Assembly (NCBI GenBank): GCA_002493395.1
Contig: DKYS01000108.1
Coordinates: 1 to 23,672, forward strand
Direction of reading: 5' to 3'
DNA length: 23,672 bases
DNA from: Turicibacter sp. UBA7094
Lineage (GTDB): Bacteria; Bacillota_I; Bacilli_A; MOL361; Turicibacteraceae
This document shows, in pieces, positions 15,044 through 21,928 of this stretch (position 1 is the stretch's first letter; each line of letters starts with the position of its first letter). The position numbers and the translations under genes were made by a program. Below the pieces are notes generated by a model. The model did not search any database. It saw only the letters and a program-made list of their open reading frames with translations, and was not told where the DNA came from.

Positions 15044-15081
15044 AATTTAACCTCACAATTTCTTATTTCGTAACTTCATCT

Positions 15082-15110
15082 ACTCTATCAAAAACATCCT
15101 CTATTGTCAA
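15082..15110 (-). promoter_or_regulatory. Sigma-A promoter for rpmG-secE-nusG
   Basis: A perfect TTGACA (15105-15110) and TAGAGT (15082-15087) are 17 bases apart with TGA before the -10. It begins 6 bp after the sigH stop codon and gives a leader of about 32 bases. No terminator separates it from sigH, so read-through from upstream is also likely. Confidence 0.75.
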
Positions 15111-15115
15111 TAAAA

Positions 15116-15718
15116 CTAACAATATTGTCCAGTAGATGAACTATTTTTATTTAAATCCTTTAATTTCATTTTACATCGTTGCAACGCATTATCTACTTTT
15201 TTAGGAGGCACACTCAGTATCACTGCTATCTCAATATAAGTATTATCTAACAAATAATATTTCAAACACGTTTTTTCAAATTCAGATAAAAAACCCTCTT
15301 TTTGAAAAGCGTATTCCATAAATAATCTTTCGTCTAGATTGAAATATCCTTTATCAAAATAATAACTTTGTGATTCTGCGACAACGCATGCCTCTGAGGT
15401 ATTATAATCGGTCAATAAATCTAACCCCGCATTTTTCTTTGCTCGTCGATACTCCGTAATAATTGCATTCCTTACACACGTCATTGAATATGAGTAAAAA
15501 CTGAAATCTGTTCCTTCATCAAATGTATATATAGACTGGATAAAGGCTAATTGTCCTTCCTGAAAAAAGTCTTCGCAATCCATACCGACTCCACGATAAG
15601 AATAAGCTATTTTTCTAATTAACAGTGAGTATTTCTTGATGAGTATATCCAAAGCAACCTTATCTTGTTCCCGAACTAAACGTACCAATTCATAATCACT
15701 ATATTCAACTTTCACCAT
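15116..15718 (-). CDS. sigH: SigH-family RNA polymerase sigma factor (divergent)
   Basis: This 200-residue protein is a sigma-70 family factor with region 2 (about 8-95, including DCEDFFQEGQLAFIQSIYTF and the promoter-reading segment AIITEYRRAKK) and region 4 (about 140-190, ending KKVDNALQRCKMKLK). The KxxDNALQRxKxKL signature and the position between rlmB and rpmG match SigH of Bacillus, which controls sporulation entry and competence there; in other relatives it drives competence. Similarity elsewhere is low and the middle region is shorter. The ATG is only 3 bases after AGGAGG; the adjacent GTG codon (MKVEYSD) has better spacing and may be the true start. It lies 18 bp after rlmB, with no yacP/rae1 gene between. 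The regulon cannot be inferred from this window. Confidence 0.82.
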   Translation of the reverse strand: MVKVEYSDYELVRLVREQDKVALDILIKKYSLLIRKIAYSYRGVGMDCEDFFQEGQLAFIQSIYTFDEGTDFSFYSYSMTCVRNAIITEYRRAKKNAGLDLLTDYNTSEACVVAESQSYYFDKGYFNLDERLFMEYAFQKEGFLSEFEKTCLKYYLLDNTYIEIAVILSVPPKKVDNALQRCKMKLKDLNKNSSSTGQYC

Positions 15719-15736
15719 ATCCCTCCTAGGACTATA

Positions 15737-16579
15737 CTATTTAATCGGATTTCGCTTATTATAAATTTCATACATCAGTAATGCCGCTGCTACCGAGGCG
15801 TTCAGTGATGTCACATGACCCCTCATCGGTAAGTAGACTTTAAAATCACAAGCTTCTCGAACTAAACGACTTATTCCTTTTCCTTCACTACCGATAACTA
15901 ACCCTAAAGGTAAGTTTGCATCAAGCGTTCGATAGTCTTGTGCTTCATTCGCGTCTGTTCCCGCAATCCAAAGTCCTGCATCTTTTAATTGATTAATTGC
16001 AACCGTCAAATTCGATACACAAGCAACCGGTACATGTTCAATCGCACCTGTCGACAATTTAGCAACCGTACTCGTTAAACCGACTGCTCGGTCTTTACGA
16101 ATAATAATTCCATCAACTCCTGATGCATCGGCCGTACGAAGGATGGCTCCTAGATTATGAGGATCCTCGAGTCCGTCTAAAATAATAATAAACGCAGGTT
16201 CTTCCTTTTCAGTGGCCTTTTTTATTAACTCTGATAACGGCATATATCCATACGGCTCTACGATGGCCAGAACACCTTGATGGTTCCCCCTAACATCATA
16301 TTTATCCTGAATTAATTGATCAAATCGTTGTTTAGGGAGCACACGAAACGGGATATTCCCCTCATTTAATAAACTCATTAATCTTGTATCATTTTTAGAT
16401 ACCGCATCGGTTACTATTACTTCGAATACTTTACGATTGGACTCCAAAACTTCACTAACTGTATTCTTCCCATAAACGATTTCACGTCCATTATCTTTTT
16501 TATTTGAAGACTTAGACTCTCGTTTATTTAAAGATTTCGTTGTTTTTTCACCTTTTTTTCCTCTATTAACTTTTACCAT
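15737..16579 (-). CDS. rlmB: 23S rRNA 2'-O-methyltransferase, TrmH/SpoU family (RlmB)
   Basis: This 280-residue SPOUT enzyme is the RlmB type, which methylates the 2'-O of G2251 (E. coli numbering) in the P-loop of 23S rRNA. The substrate-binding domain (about 32-106, starting REIVYGKNTVSEVL) precedes the knotted catalytic domain. Motif 1 is ILDGLEDPHNLGAILRTADA (133-152, with Asn142 and Arg148), motif 2 is LVIGSEGKGISRLV (227-240) and motif 3 is LNASVAAAL (259-267). A lysine/serine-rich N-terminal extension of about 30 residues may help RNA binding. Its ATG overlaps the mrnC stop by one base (TAATG), indicating coupled translation. Related paralogues such as TrmH have similar motifs, but the cysS-mrnC-rlmB order supports RlmB. 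Confidence 0.9.
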   Translation of the reverse strand: MVKVNRGKKGEKTTKSLNKRESKSSNKKDNGREIVYGKNTVSEVLESNRKVFEVIVTDAVSKNDTRLMSLLNEGNIPFRVLPKQRFDQLIQDKYDVRGNHQGVLAIVEPYGYMPLSELIKKATEKEEPAFIIILDGLEDPHNLGAILRTADASGVDGIIIRKDRAVGLTSTVAKLSTGAIEHVPVACVSNLTVAINQLKDAGLWIAGTDANEAQDYRTLDANLPLGLVIGSEGKGISRLVREACDFKVYLPMRGHVTSLNASVAAALLMYEIYNKRNPIK

Positions 16580-16971
16580 TAATCAATCACCTCGCCTTTA
16601 AATTCTATACTATATGCGACAATTTCCTCTAATCTTTGAGTTTGGTTAGTTAAATATAAGTAACCGATCAATGCTTCAAAAGCTGTTGAATGGGTATAGG
16701 TTAAAACATCCGTATTTTTAGGAACCGATCGACTTTTAGTATTACGTCCTTTTTTTACCACTTCCAGTTCCTTGTCGCTTAATAAATGATTTTCTATTAA
16801 ATATGTTAACGTCGTTGCTTGTGCATGAGCAGAAACATACTTTACCGCTAATTGATGTAATCGCTTAGGTTTATTAATTCCTCTTCTGCACAACATTTCA
16901 CGAATTTTCAAATCATAATATGAGTCACCTACAAAGGCTAACATTGTACTATTCATTTGCTTGACTTCCAT
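16579..16971 (-). CDS. mrnC: Mini-ribonuclease III
   Basis: This 130-residue protein is Mini-III, an RNase III-like dimer without a double-stranded RNA-binding domain; in Bacillus it matures 23S rRNA ends. Family hallmarks are AFVGDSYYDLKIR (12-24, with the catalytic-type Asp16), KKGRNTKSRSVPKNTDVLTY (73-92) and STAFEALIGYLYL (95-107, with Glu99). I chose the ATG at 16969-16971 (MEVKQMNS); an in-frame GTG at 16983 has no binding site at proper distance, while AAAGGUG precedes the ATG by 9 bases. It is the first gene of an mrnC-rlmB-sigH unit and overlaps rlmB by one base. Confidence 0.92.
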   Translation of the reverse strand: MEVKQMNSTMLAFVGDSYYDLKIREMLCRRGINKPKRLHQLAVKYVSAHAQATTLTYLIENHLLSDKELEVVKKGRNTKSRSVPKNTDVLTYTHSTAFEALIGYLYLTNQTQRLEEIVAYSIEFKGEVID

Positions 16972-17002
16972 CTTCTCACACACCTTTTTTTATCTCGTCA
17001 TT

Positions 17003-17008
17003 ATTATA
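17003..17008 (-). promoter_or_regulatory. Possible -10 element for mrnC-rlmB-sigH
   Basis: A consensus TATAAT preceded directly by GTG lies about 32 bases upstream of mrnC, downstream of the cysS terminator. No convincing -35 is found at 16-18 bases (CGTTAA at 17). An activator or another sigma factor may be involved. Confidence 0.4.
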
Positions 17009-17143
17009 CACTAAATTTTCTACCTTTAACGAAAAAGCATTTTTTGATGCCCACTTTCCGAGATTCAACTCTTTCTAACGAAAAAAACTATTTTTACCCT
17101 ATAAAAATTAGGCTCTAATTTCTCTACTTTCCTAAACCATATA

Positions 17144-17179
17144 AAAAAGGATTCCATCCGTCCGAATGGAATCCTTTTT
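17144..17179 (-). terminator. Strong intrinsic terminator after cysS
   Basis: A perfect 14-bp stem (aaaaaggattccat at 17144-17157 and its complement at 17166-17179) with an 8-base loop carries U-runs in both directions. It starts 14 bp after the cysS stop and separates cysS from the mrnC unit, which in Bacillus is continuous with cysS. Confidence 0.93.
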
Positions 17180-17192
17180 ATCATATCCTATT

Positions 17193-18533
17193 TTAAAGAA
17201 CATTTAAAGTCTGTAATTTCGCTCGTAACTCATCAGCCTTAGTAAAATCTTTTGCTTTTCTGGCCGCTTCCCAACTCTTCATTAATTCTCGTTCTTCTAA
17301 AGTTAGGCGCTTTTTCTTTAAATCAAAACCAAGAATATAAGCCATACTTTGAAGTGTCATCAACGCGTACTTACATTTCCCCTCGCTCGCTTTTGCACGC
17401 ATCATTTTGTTCACTTCTTTAATAACACTATAGAAATGGGTAATTGCATTAGAAGTATTAAAGTCATCATCAAGTGCAGTTGTGAATTGGTGCATTAACT
17501 CTTCTAATTCCGCTACCTTTTCTTCTTGTACATCCAGTGCTCCCGCTACATCAAGTTTTAAATGTAACTGATTAAAGGTCGTTTTAATTTTTTGCCACTC
17601 TCGCACAGCCAACTGAATATTTTCCTCTGTATAATTAATGGGTTGACGGTAGTGCACAGATAGCATAAATAGACGAAAAGCATTAGCATCTACTTTCTCA
17701 ATTAAATCTTTAACATTAATAACATTTCCTAATGATTTACTCATCTTTTCATTATTTAGACCTAACCGTCCTACATGCATCCAATAATTAGCTAGATTAT
17801 GACCATGCATGCATAATGATTGGGCAATTTCATTTTCATGATGTGGAAATTGAAGATCGGTTCCTCCCCCGTGAATATCAATCTTACCTTGAAATTCCTT
17901 TTGAATCATAACGACGCATTCAGTATGCCATCCTGGACGACCTGCGCCCCATGGTGAATCCCATGTAATCCCTTTATCTGTTTTTTTCCATAGAACAAAA
18001 TCTAATGGATTTTCTTTTTTAGAATCTTCAGCAATTCGTGCCCCCACCTCTAATTCCTCTATCTTCTTCCCTGATAATTGTCCATACTCGCGAACCTTAT
18101 CAATTCGAAAATAAACATCACCATCTACAGCATATGCGTACCCATGTTGAACTAAGTCTTGAATAAACTGAATCATTTCATCCATGTTCTCCGTTACCTT
18201 TGGCATTTTATTAAAAGGTAGGGCGTTGAGTAGTTGATTACACTCCAAGAAGTACTCTAAATACTTTTTCGCAATTTCCGCCTCAGTCACTTCTTCTTCA
18301 ATAGCACGATTAATAATCTTATCGTCCACATCTGTAACATTAGAAACAAACTCTACCTCATAACCTAAATAATTAAAATAACGGTGAACTAAGTCAAAAA
18401 ATAAAACGGGGCGTGCATTTCCAATATGAATATAGTTATAAACAGTAGGTCCACAAATATACATTTTGACCTTGTTCTCTTCAATTGGTTTAAATTCCTC
18501 TTTCTTACGCGTATACGTATTATAAATTAACAT
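17193..18533 (-). CDS. cysS: Cysteinyl-tRNA synthetase
   Basis: This 446-residue class I synthetase charges tRNA-Cys with cysteine. The HIGH motif is HIGN (36-39) and the KMSKS motif is at 263-267. The zinc ligands that give cysteine selectivity are in place: Cys27, Cys206, and the His and Glu of the FPHHENEI segment (His231, Glu235). I chose the ATG at 18531-18533 (MLIYNTYTRK), which matches the family N-terminus; a TTG four codons upstream abuts AGGAG too closely. Odd: the protein stops at LRAKLQTLNVL and lacks the usual C-terminal LEDTxxGTxW-type tail of about 15 residues. No shifted frame restores it before the terminator. It follows ilvA by 64 bp, not cysE as in Bacillus. Confidence 0.96.
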   Translation of the reverse strand: MLIYNTYTRKKEEFKPIEENKVKMYICGPTVYNYIHIGNARPVLFFDLVHRYFNYLGYEVEFVSNVTDVDDKIINRAIEEEVTEAEIAKKYLEYFLECNQLLNALPFNKMPKVTENMDEMIQFIQDLVQHGYAYAVDGDVYFRIDKVREYGQLSGKKIEELEVGARIAEDSKKENPLDFVLWKKTDKGITWDSPWGAGRPGWHTECVVMIQKEFQGKIDIHGGGTDLQFPHHENEIAQSLCMHGHNLANYWMHVGRLGLNNEKMSKSLGNVINVKDLIEKVDANAFRLFMLSVHYRQPINYTEENIQLAVREWQKIKTTFNQLHLKLDVAGALDVQEEKVAELEELMHQFTTALDDDFNTSNAITHFYSVIKEVNKMMRAKASEGKCKYALMTLQSMAYILGFDLKKKRLTLEERELMKSWEAARKAKDFTKADELRAKLQTLNVL

Positions 18534-18597
18534 ACCGAGTCCCAACTCCTATCTTCCGAAACGATATCTTCATTTTAATATATTTCACCAAACTTTA

Positions 18598-19812
18598 CTA
18601 GGTTGTATACTCAATCTCATAATTTGCCTCTAATAATTTTTCAATCACACGTCTTTTATGTTCCTCATCAATCGTCTCCACAACAACAGAGACCTCCAAC
18701 TGATACATGGATAATCCTTCTTTATGACGATTTTGATGAATCACTAAAACATTTCCAAGTTCTTTAGCTATCGTATCTAAAAATAAACTTAACTCGCCTG
18801 CTTGATGATTTAATAGAACTTTAATCGTGGTTCGTCTTCCCGTCGTAATCATCGCATGATTAATAATACTTTCAATCAAATTAATATCAATATTTCCGCC
18901 CGAAAGAATAGCGCCTACCTTTTTCCCACACACATCTAAATGTCCAGATAATAAAGCGGCAACCGAAACCGCGCCAGCCCCCTCACAAACGAGATTACAA
19001 TTTTCAAGGAGTAATAAAAAAGCTTGAGATATTTCCGTTTCGGTTACTGTTATAATCTCATCTACATACTGACAAATAAGAGGAAATGTCAAATCCCCTG
19101 GCTTCCCAACTGCAATCCCGTCTGCAATGGTTCGATGAATTGGGACTTTTTCAACCCTTCCTAAACGAACCGATTCATACATCGAAGGAGCATTTTCTGT
19201 TTGAACTCCAACGACCTTTATTTTAGGGTTAATTGTTTTAACGGCTAACGCAATACCCGATGCAATCCCTCCACCACCAATAGGGACCAAAACAATATCT
19301 AAATCAGGCTGCTCCTTTAAAATTTCCAATCCTATTGTTCCTTGTCCCGCAATCACATAGGGATCGTTAAAAGGATGAACAAAAATCGCTCCTGTTGCCT
19401 CTTTAATCTCAAGGGCCTTTTGATAGGCATCATCGTAAACATTCCCCTCTAGAACTACCTCTGCCCCAAATTGACGCGTTGCAGAAATTTTAGCAAACGG
19501 CGCATTTTTTGGCATAACAACTGTTGATTTAATTCCTAACTTCTTCGCGCTTATCGCCACTCCCTGCGCATGATTTCCAGCACTTGAAGCAACAACACCA
19601 CATTTTTTTTCTTCTTCAGACAAATGCATCATTTTATTATAAGCCCCGCGAATTTTAAATGAGCCCGACTGTTGAAGATTTTCGAGTTTTAAATAAATCT
19701 CCCCGTTTGTCATGCCACTCAACGTTTCAGAGTAACAAAGATCGGTCTCCTTAATGACACCCTTTAAATTCTTGGCGGCCTCCATAATCATTTGAAAGGT
19801 TACATTTTCCAT
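18598..19812 (-). CDS. ilvA: Threonine ammonia-lyase with C-terminal ACT domain
   Basis: This 404-residue PLP enzyme converts threonine to 2-oxobutanoate and ammonia via 2-aminocrotonate/2-iminobutanoate. The PLP lysine is Lys53 in SGSFKIRGAYN (49-59); SSAGNHAQG (76-84) and the phosphate-binding GGGGIASG (179-186) are intact. Residues about 328-404 look like one ACT-type regulatory domain (IKVLLNHQAGELSLFLDTIA), which fits the medium-length, TdcB-like or clostridial form rather than long E. coli IlvA with two ACT-like repeats. I chose the ATG at 19810-19812, 8 bases after GGAGG. It may serve isoleucine synthesis or threonine catabolism; no other ilv gene is near to decide. It is divergent from ridA, whose product removes its reactive intermediate. 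Confidence 0.93.
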   Translation of the reverse strand: MENVTFQMIMEAAKNLKGVIKETDLCYSETLSGMTNGEIYLKLENLQQSGSFKIRGAYNKMMHLSEEEKKCGVVASSAGNHAQGVAISAKKLGIKSTVVMPKNAPFAKISATRQFGAEVVLEGNVYDDAYQKALEIKEATGAIFVHPFNDPYVIAGQGTIGLEILKEQPDLDIVLVPIGGGGIASGIALAVKTINPKIKVVGVQTENAPSMYESVRLGRVEKVPIHRTIADGIAVGKPGDLTFPLICQYVDEIITVTETEISQAFLLLLENCNLVCEGAGAVSVAALLSGHLDVCGKKVGAILSGGNIDINLIESIINHAMITTGRRTTIKVLLNHQAGELSLFLDTIAKELGNVLVIHQNRHKEGLSMYQLEVSVVVETIDEEHKRRVIEKLLEANYEIEYTT

Positions 19813-19913
19813 TCCAACTTCCTCCAATAAATCATTTATTATTCCTCTTTATTTTCGCACTTATAACTTATCTTATTCTTTAACCTATTAAATTGCTCCT
19901 TATAGGCAAAACT

Positions 19914-19919
19914 ATTATA
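19914..19919 (-). promoter_or_regulatory. Possible -10 element for ilvA(-cysS)
   Basis: TATAAT on the minus strand lies about 100 bases before the ilvA start in the divergent ilvA-ridA gap, with a poor -35 (GTGTTT at 17 bases). It almost abuts the ridA -10 on the other strand, so the two promoters would compete or share a regulator. Confidence 0.35.
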
Positions 19920-19925
19920 TGAATA

Positions 19926-19934
19926 TGGTATTAT
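19926..19934 (+). promoter_or_regulatory. Probable extended -10 promoter for ridA
   Basis: TGG TATTAT (19926-19934) is a good extended -10, about 53 bases before the ridA start codon. No strong -35 is present, which extended -10 promoters can tolerate. Confidence 0.5.
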
Positions 19935-19986
19935 GAAAACACTAGGGATATTCTACAATCTCCCGCTCTAACAAGGAGGAATTCTA

Positions 19987-20361
19987 ATGAAAATTATTAG
20001 CACCCCATTAGCTCCTGAAGCTATCGGACCGTACTCTCAGGCCATCGAGGCAAATGGAACACTTTACATTTCTGGACAAATCCCACTCAATCCTGAAACA
20101 ATGAACGTTATATCTGATAACATAACAGAGCAAACTCACCAGTGTTTAAAAAATATAGATGCCATTTTACACGCAGCGGGTTACACATTAAATCATGTTG
20201 TAAAATGCGGAATTTTTCTTAACGATATGACTGACTTTTCCGAAGTAAATGAAATTTATGGTCAATATTTTAACGAGCAAAAACCCGCTCGATCATGCGT
20301 CCAAGTAGCCCGACTTCCTCGTGACGTTAAAATCGAAATTGAGGCAATCGCTGTAAAATAA
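19987..20361 (+). CDS. ridA: 2-iminobutanoate/2-iminopropanoate deaminase RidA
   Basis: This 124-residue protein is a canonical RidA (YjgF/YER057c/UK114 family). It hydrolyses reactive enamine/imine intermediates released by PLP enzymes, chiefly from threonine ammonia-lyase, preventing damage to other PLP enzymes. Family features are GPYSQAI (14-20), SGQIPLNPET (29-38) and the C-terminal ARSCVQVARLPRDVKIEIEA (101-120), with Arg102, Cys104 and Glu117 matching E. coli Arg105, Cys107 and Glu120. So it belongs to the active RidA group rather than the archetype-less Rid1-7 groups. The ATG follows AAGGAGG. It is divergent from ilvA across a 174-bp gap and ends at its own terminator. Confidence 0.97.
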   Translation: MKIISTPLAPEAIGPYSQAIEANGTLYISGQIPLNPETMNVISDNITEQTHQCLKNIDAILHAAGYTLNHVVKCGIFLNDMTDFSEVNEIYGQYFNEQKPARSCVQVARLPRDVKIEIEAIAVK

Positions 20362-20380
20362 TCAAGCAATTCTAACTCGG

Positions 20381-20426
20381 CAACGATTAACACTCAGTAA
20401 AAAGAGGTTGATCGTTGTTTTATTTT
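20381..20426 (+). terminator. Intrinsic terminator after ridA
   Basis: CAACGATTAAC (20381-20391) pairs with GTTGATCGTTG (20407-20417), 11 bp with one U-G pair, followed by UUUUAUUUU. It starts 19 bp after the ridA stop and makes ridA a single-gene transcript separate from the transporter gene. Confidence 0.88.
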
Positions 20427-20623
20427 AGGCTCCTTTAGAATAAATAAAGCATCCCATCGAGTAAAGGCACTCAATCTCTCAAACATCAAACGAATACTTG
20501 TGGATAACCTTCGACCTTATTATTACAGCTATTCCTTTATTTTTTCATTATTCCATTTCAAACCTACATAATTCATTATTGGGCGTCCATCCTAATAAAA
20601 AGTTCGAATTCGGAGGTTTTACT

Positions 20624-21811
20624 ATGTCAAATCGGTTTAAAGGTTATAAATATCTCGTCTTAATTTCTAGCTTTTTAATTATGGGAGTTGAATTTAGCCT
20701 CGTTAATAGTGTTTCATCTTTATTTATCGATCCCGTCACCAAACAGCTAGAGATTTCTAACTCAGCCTTTTCCTTTATTTTTACAACGAGTGCTCTTACA
20801 ACTGCTATCATGTCCCCTATCATTGGACAACTTCTTTCTAAAGTCAAACTTAAAACAATCATGTCCATTGGGGTTATTTTAACAGGAGTTGGATTTTTCT
20901 GTTACTCGTTAGCCACACAAATTTGGATGTTTTACATCATCGCCGTCATTATTGGAATCGGGACTTCTTGTTCAGCTACTATTCCCATTTCAACCGCCCT
21001 TACTTATTGGTTTGAAGAAAGAAAAGGGATTGCTCTAGGAATCGCAATGGCTGGTATTGGAACAGGGTCATTCATTTGGATGCAAATTGTGAGCCGAATG
21101 CTTACCGCACTATCTTATAACAAAACCTATGCTATTTTAGGACTTATTATTTTAGTCGTCTGTCTTCCATTAACGTTATTCATCATGAAACTACCACCGA
21201 GTACTCCAATAGCATCTCAAAAAAAAGAAAAATTCTCTTATAAAGAGATTCACTGGAATCGTCAATTAATTCTATTCGCTTTAGGATTATTTTTAGTCGG
21301 AATTAGTATTTCTGGAACAAAGATGCATATCCAACCTTATCTAACTTCCCTTGGTCATCCTTTATCTTTTAATGCCAATATCGGATCAACACAGGCCGTT
21401 TTTGCTTTGCTAGGAAATTTAATTGGTGGGTACATCTTCGATAAATTAAATTTAAGAAATTCTATTCTTATCTTCGGAACATTATCACTTATCAGCTACG
21501 TTTGTCTTATTTGTGGAATCTTCTCGCCATTACTCTTTATTTTCTCCGCCTTATTTGGTCTTTGTCTTTGCCTTCCTGCTATGCTTCCTTCTTACGGAAC
21601 AAGTGCTTTATTTGGAAAAGACCATTATGCGGTTAACCTTGGATTTATTAATATGATTTTCACGTTAGGCGGGGCAATTGGACCCATGATTTCAGGGTTC
21701 GTTGTGGATAACTTCAACTATACTATCGCTTGGATTCTTTATTTTACTTCCACTTTCCTTTACCTTATCTGTTTATTAGCCGCATTAAAACGAAAAAATC
21801 CTCAACAATAA
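20624..21811 (+). CDS. MFS transporter, OFA (oxalate:formate antiporter)-like
   Basis: This 395-residue membrane protein has the pattern of a 12-helix major facilitator: hydrophobic spans at about 9-31, 48-70, 76-97, 100-122, 134-156 and 168-190, a charged central loop (197-213, SQKKEKFSYKEIHWNRQ), then six more spans to about 387. The second-half loop GGYIFDKLNLRNS (268-280) matches the MFS signature GxxxD(R/K)xxxR. The segment YWFEERKGIALGIAMAGIGTG (128-148) is typical of the OFA/monocarboxylate transporter groups. The ATG at 20624 follows GGAGG; a longer in-frame reading from 20498 is AT-rich non-homologous leader. Substrate unknown: a small carboxylate is a reasonable guess. It is downstream of ridA but separated from it by a terminator. 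Confidence 0.85.
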   Translation: MSNRFKGYKYLVLISSFLIMGVEFSLVNSVSSLFIDPVTKQLEISNSAFSFIFTTSALTTAIMSPIIGQLLSKVKLKTIMSIGVILTGVGFFCYSLATQIWMFYIIAVIIGIGTSCSATIPISTALTYWFEERKGIALGIAMAGIGTGSFIWMQIVSRMLTALSYNKTYAILGLIILVVCLPLTLFIMKLPPSTPIASQKKEKFSYKEIHWNRQLILFALGLFLVGISISGTKMHIQPYLTSLGHPLSFNANIGSTQAVFALLGNLIGGYIFDKLNLRNSILIFGTLSLISYVCLICGIFSPLLFIFSALFGLCLCLPAMLPSYGTSALFGKDHYAVNLGFINMIFTLGGAIGPMISGFVVDNFNYTIAWILYFTSTFLYLICLLAALKRKNPQQ

Positions 21812-21822
21812 CAAAACCATTG

Positions 21823-21865
21823 AAAAAAGGAGCCTATTATTTTAAAAACAATAAGCTCCTTTTTT
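21823..21865. terminator. Bidirectional terminator shared by the MFS gene and gltX
   Basis: A perfect 11-bp stem (aaaaaaggagc at 21823-21833 and gctcctttttt at 21855-21865), with an additional TATT/AATA pairing inside, gives U-runs on both strands. It lies 11 bp after the MFS stop and 63 bp after the gltX stop in the convergent gap. Confidence 0.93.
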
Positions 21866-21928
21866 GTATAACGAAATGACTTGAAGTTTTTTTATGCTTT
21901 AATATACTCTGTCTATCAGGCAGACTGT

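Noticed and set aside
17161..17192. Frameshift as the reason for the short CysRS C-terminus
   Set aside because: No downstream frame before the terminator encodes the missing tail.
18534..18597. A T-box leader for cysS, and likewise for gltX and ilvA
   Set aside because: The gaps are too short or lack the AGGGUGG-type antiterminator motif and a following terminator.
20498..20623. N-terminal extension of the MFS transporter
   Set aside because: It has a hydrophobic stretch that could mimic a signal peptide, but the ATG at 20624 has a proper GGAGG and the protein from there has the expected 12-span layout.
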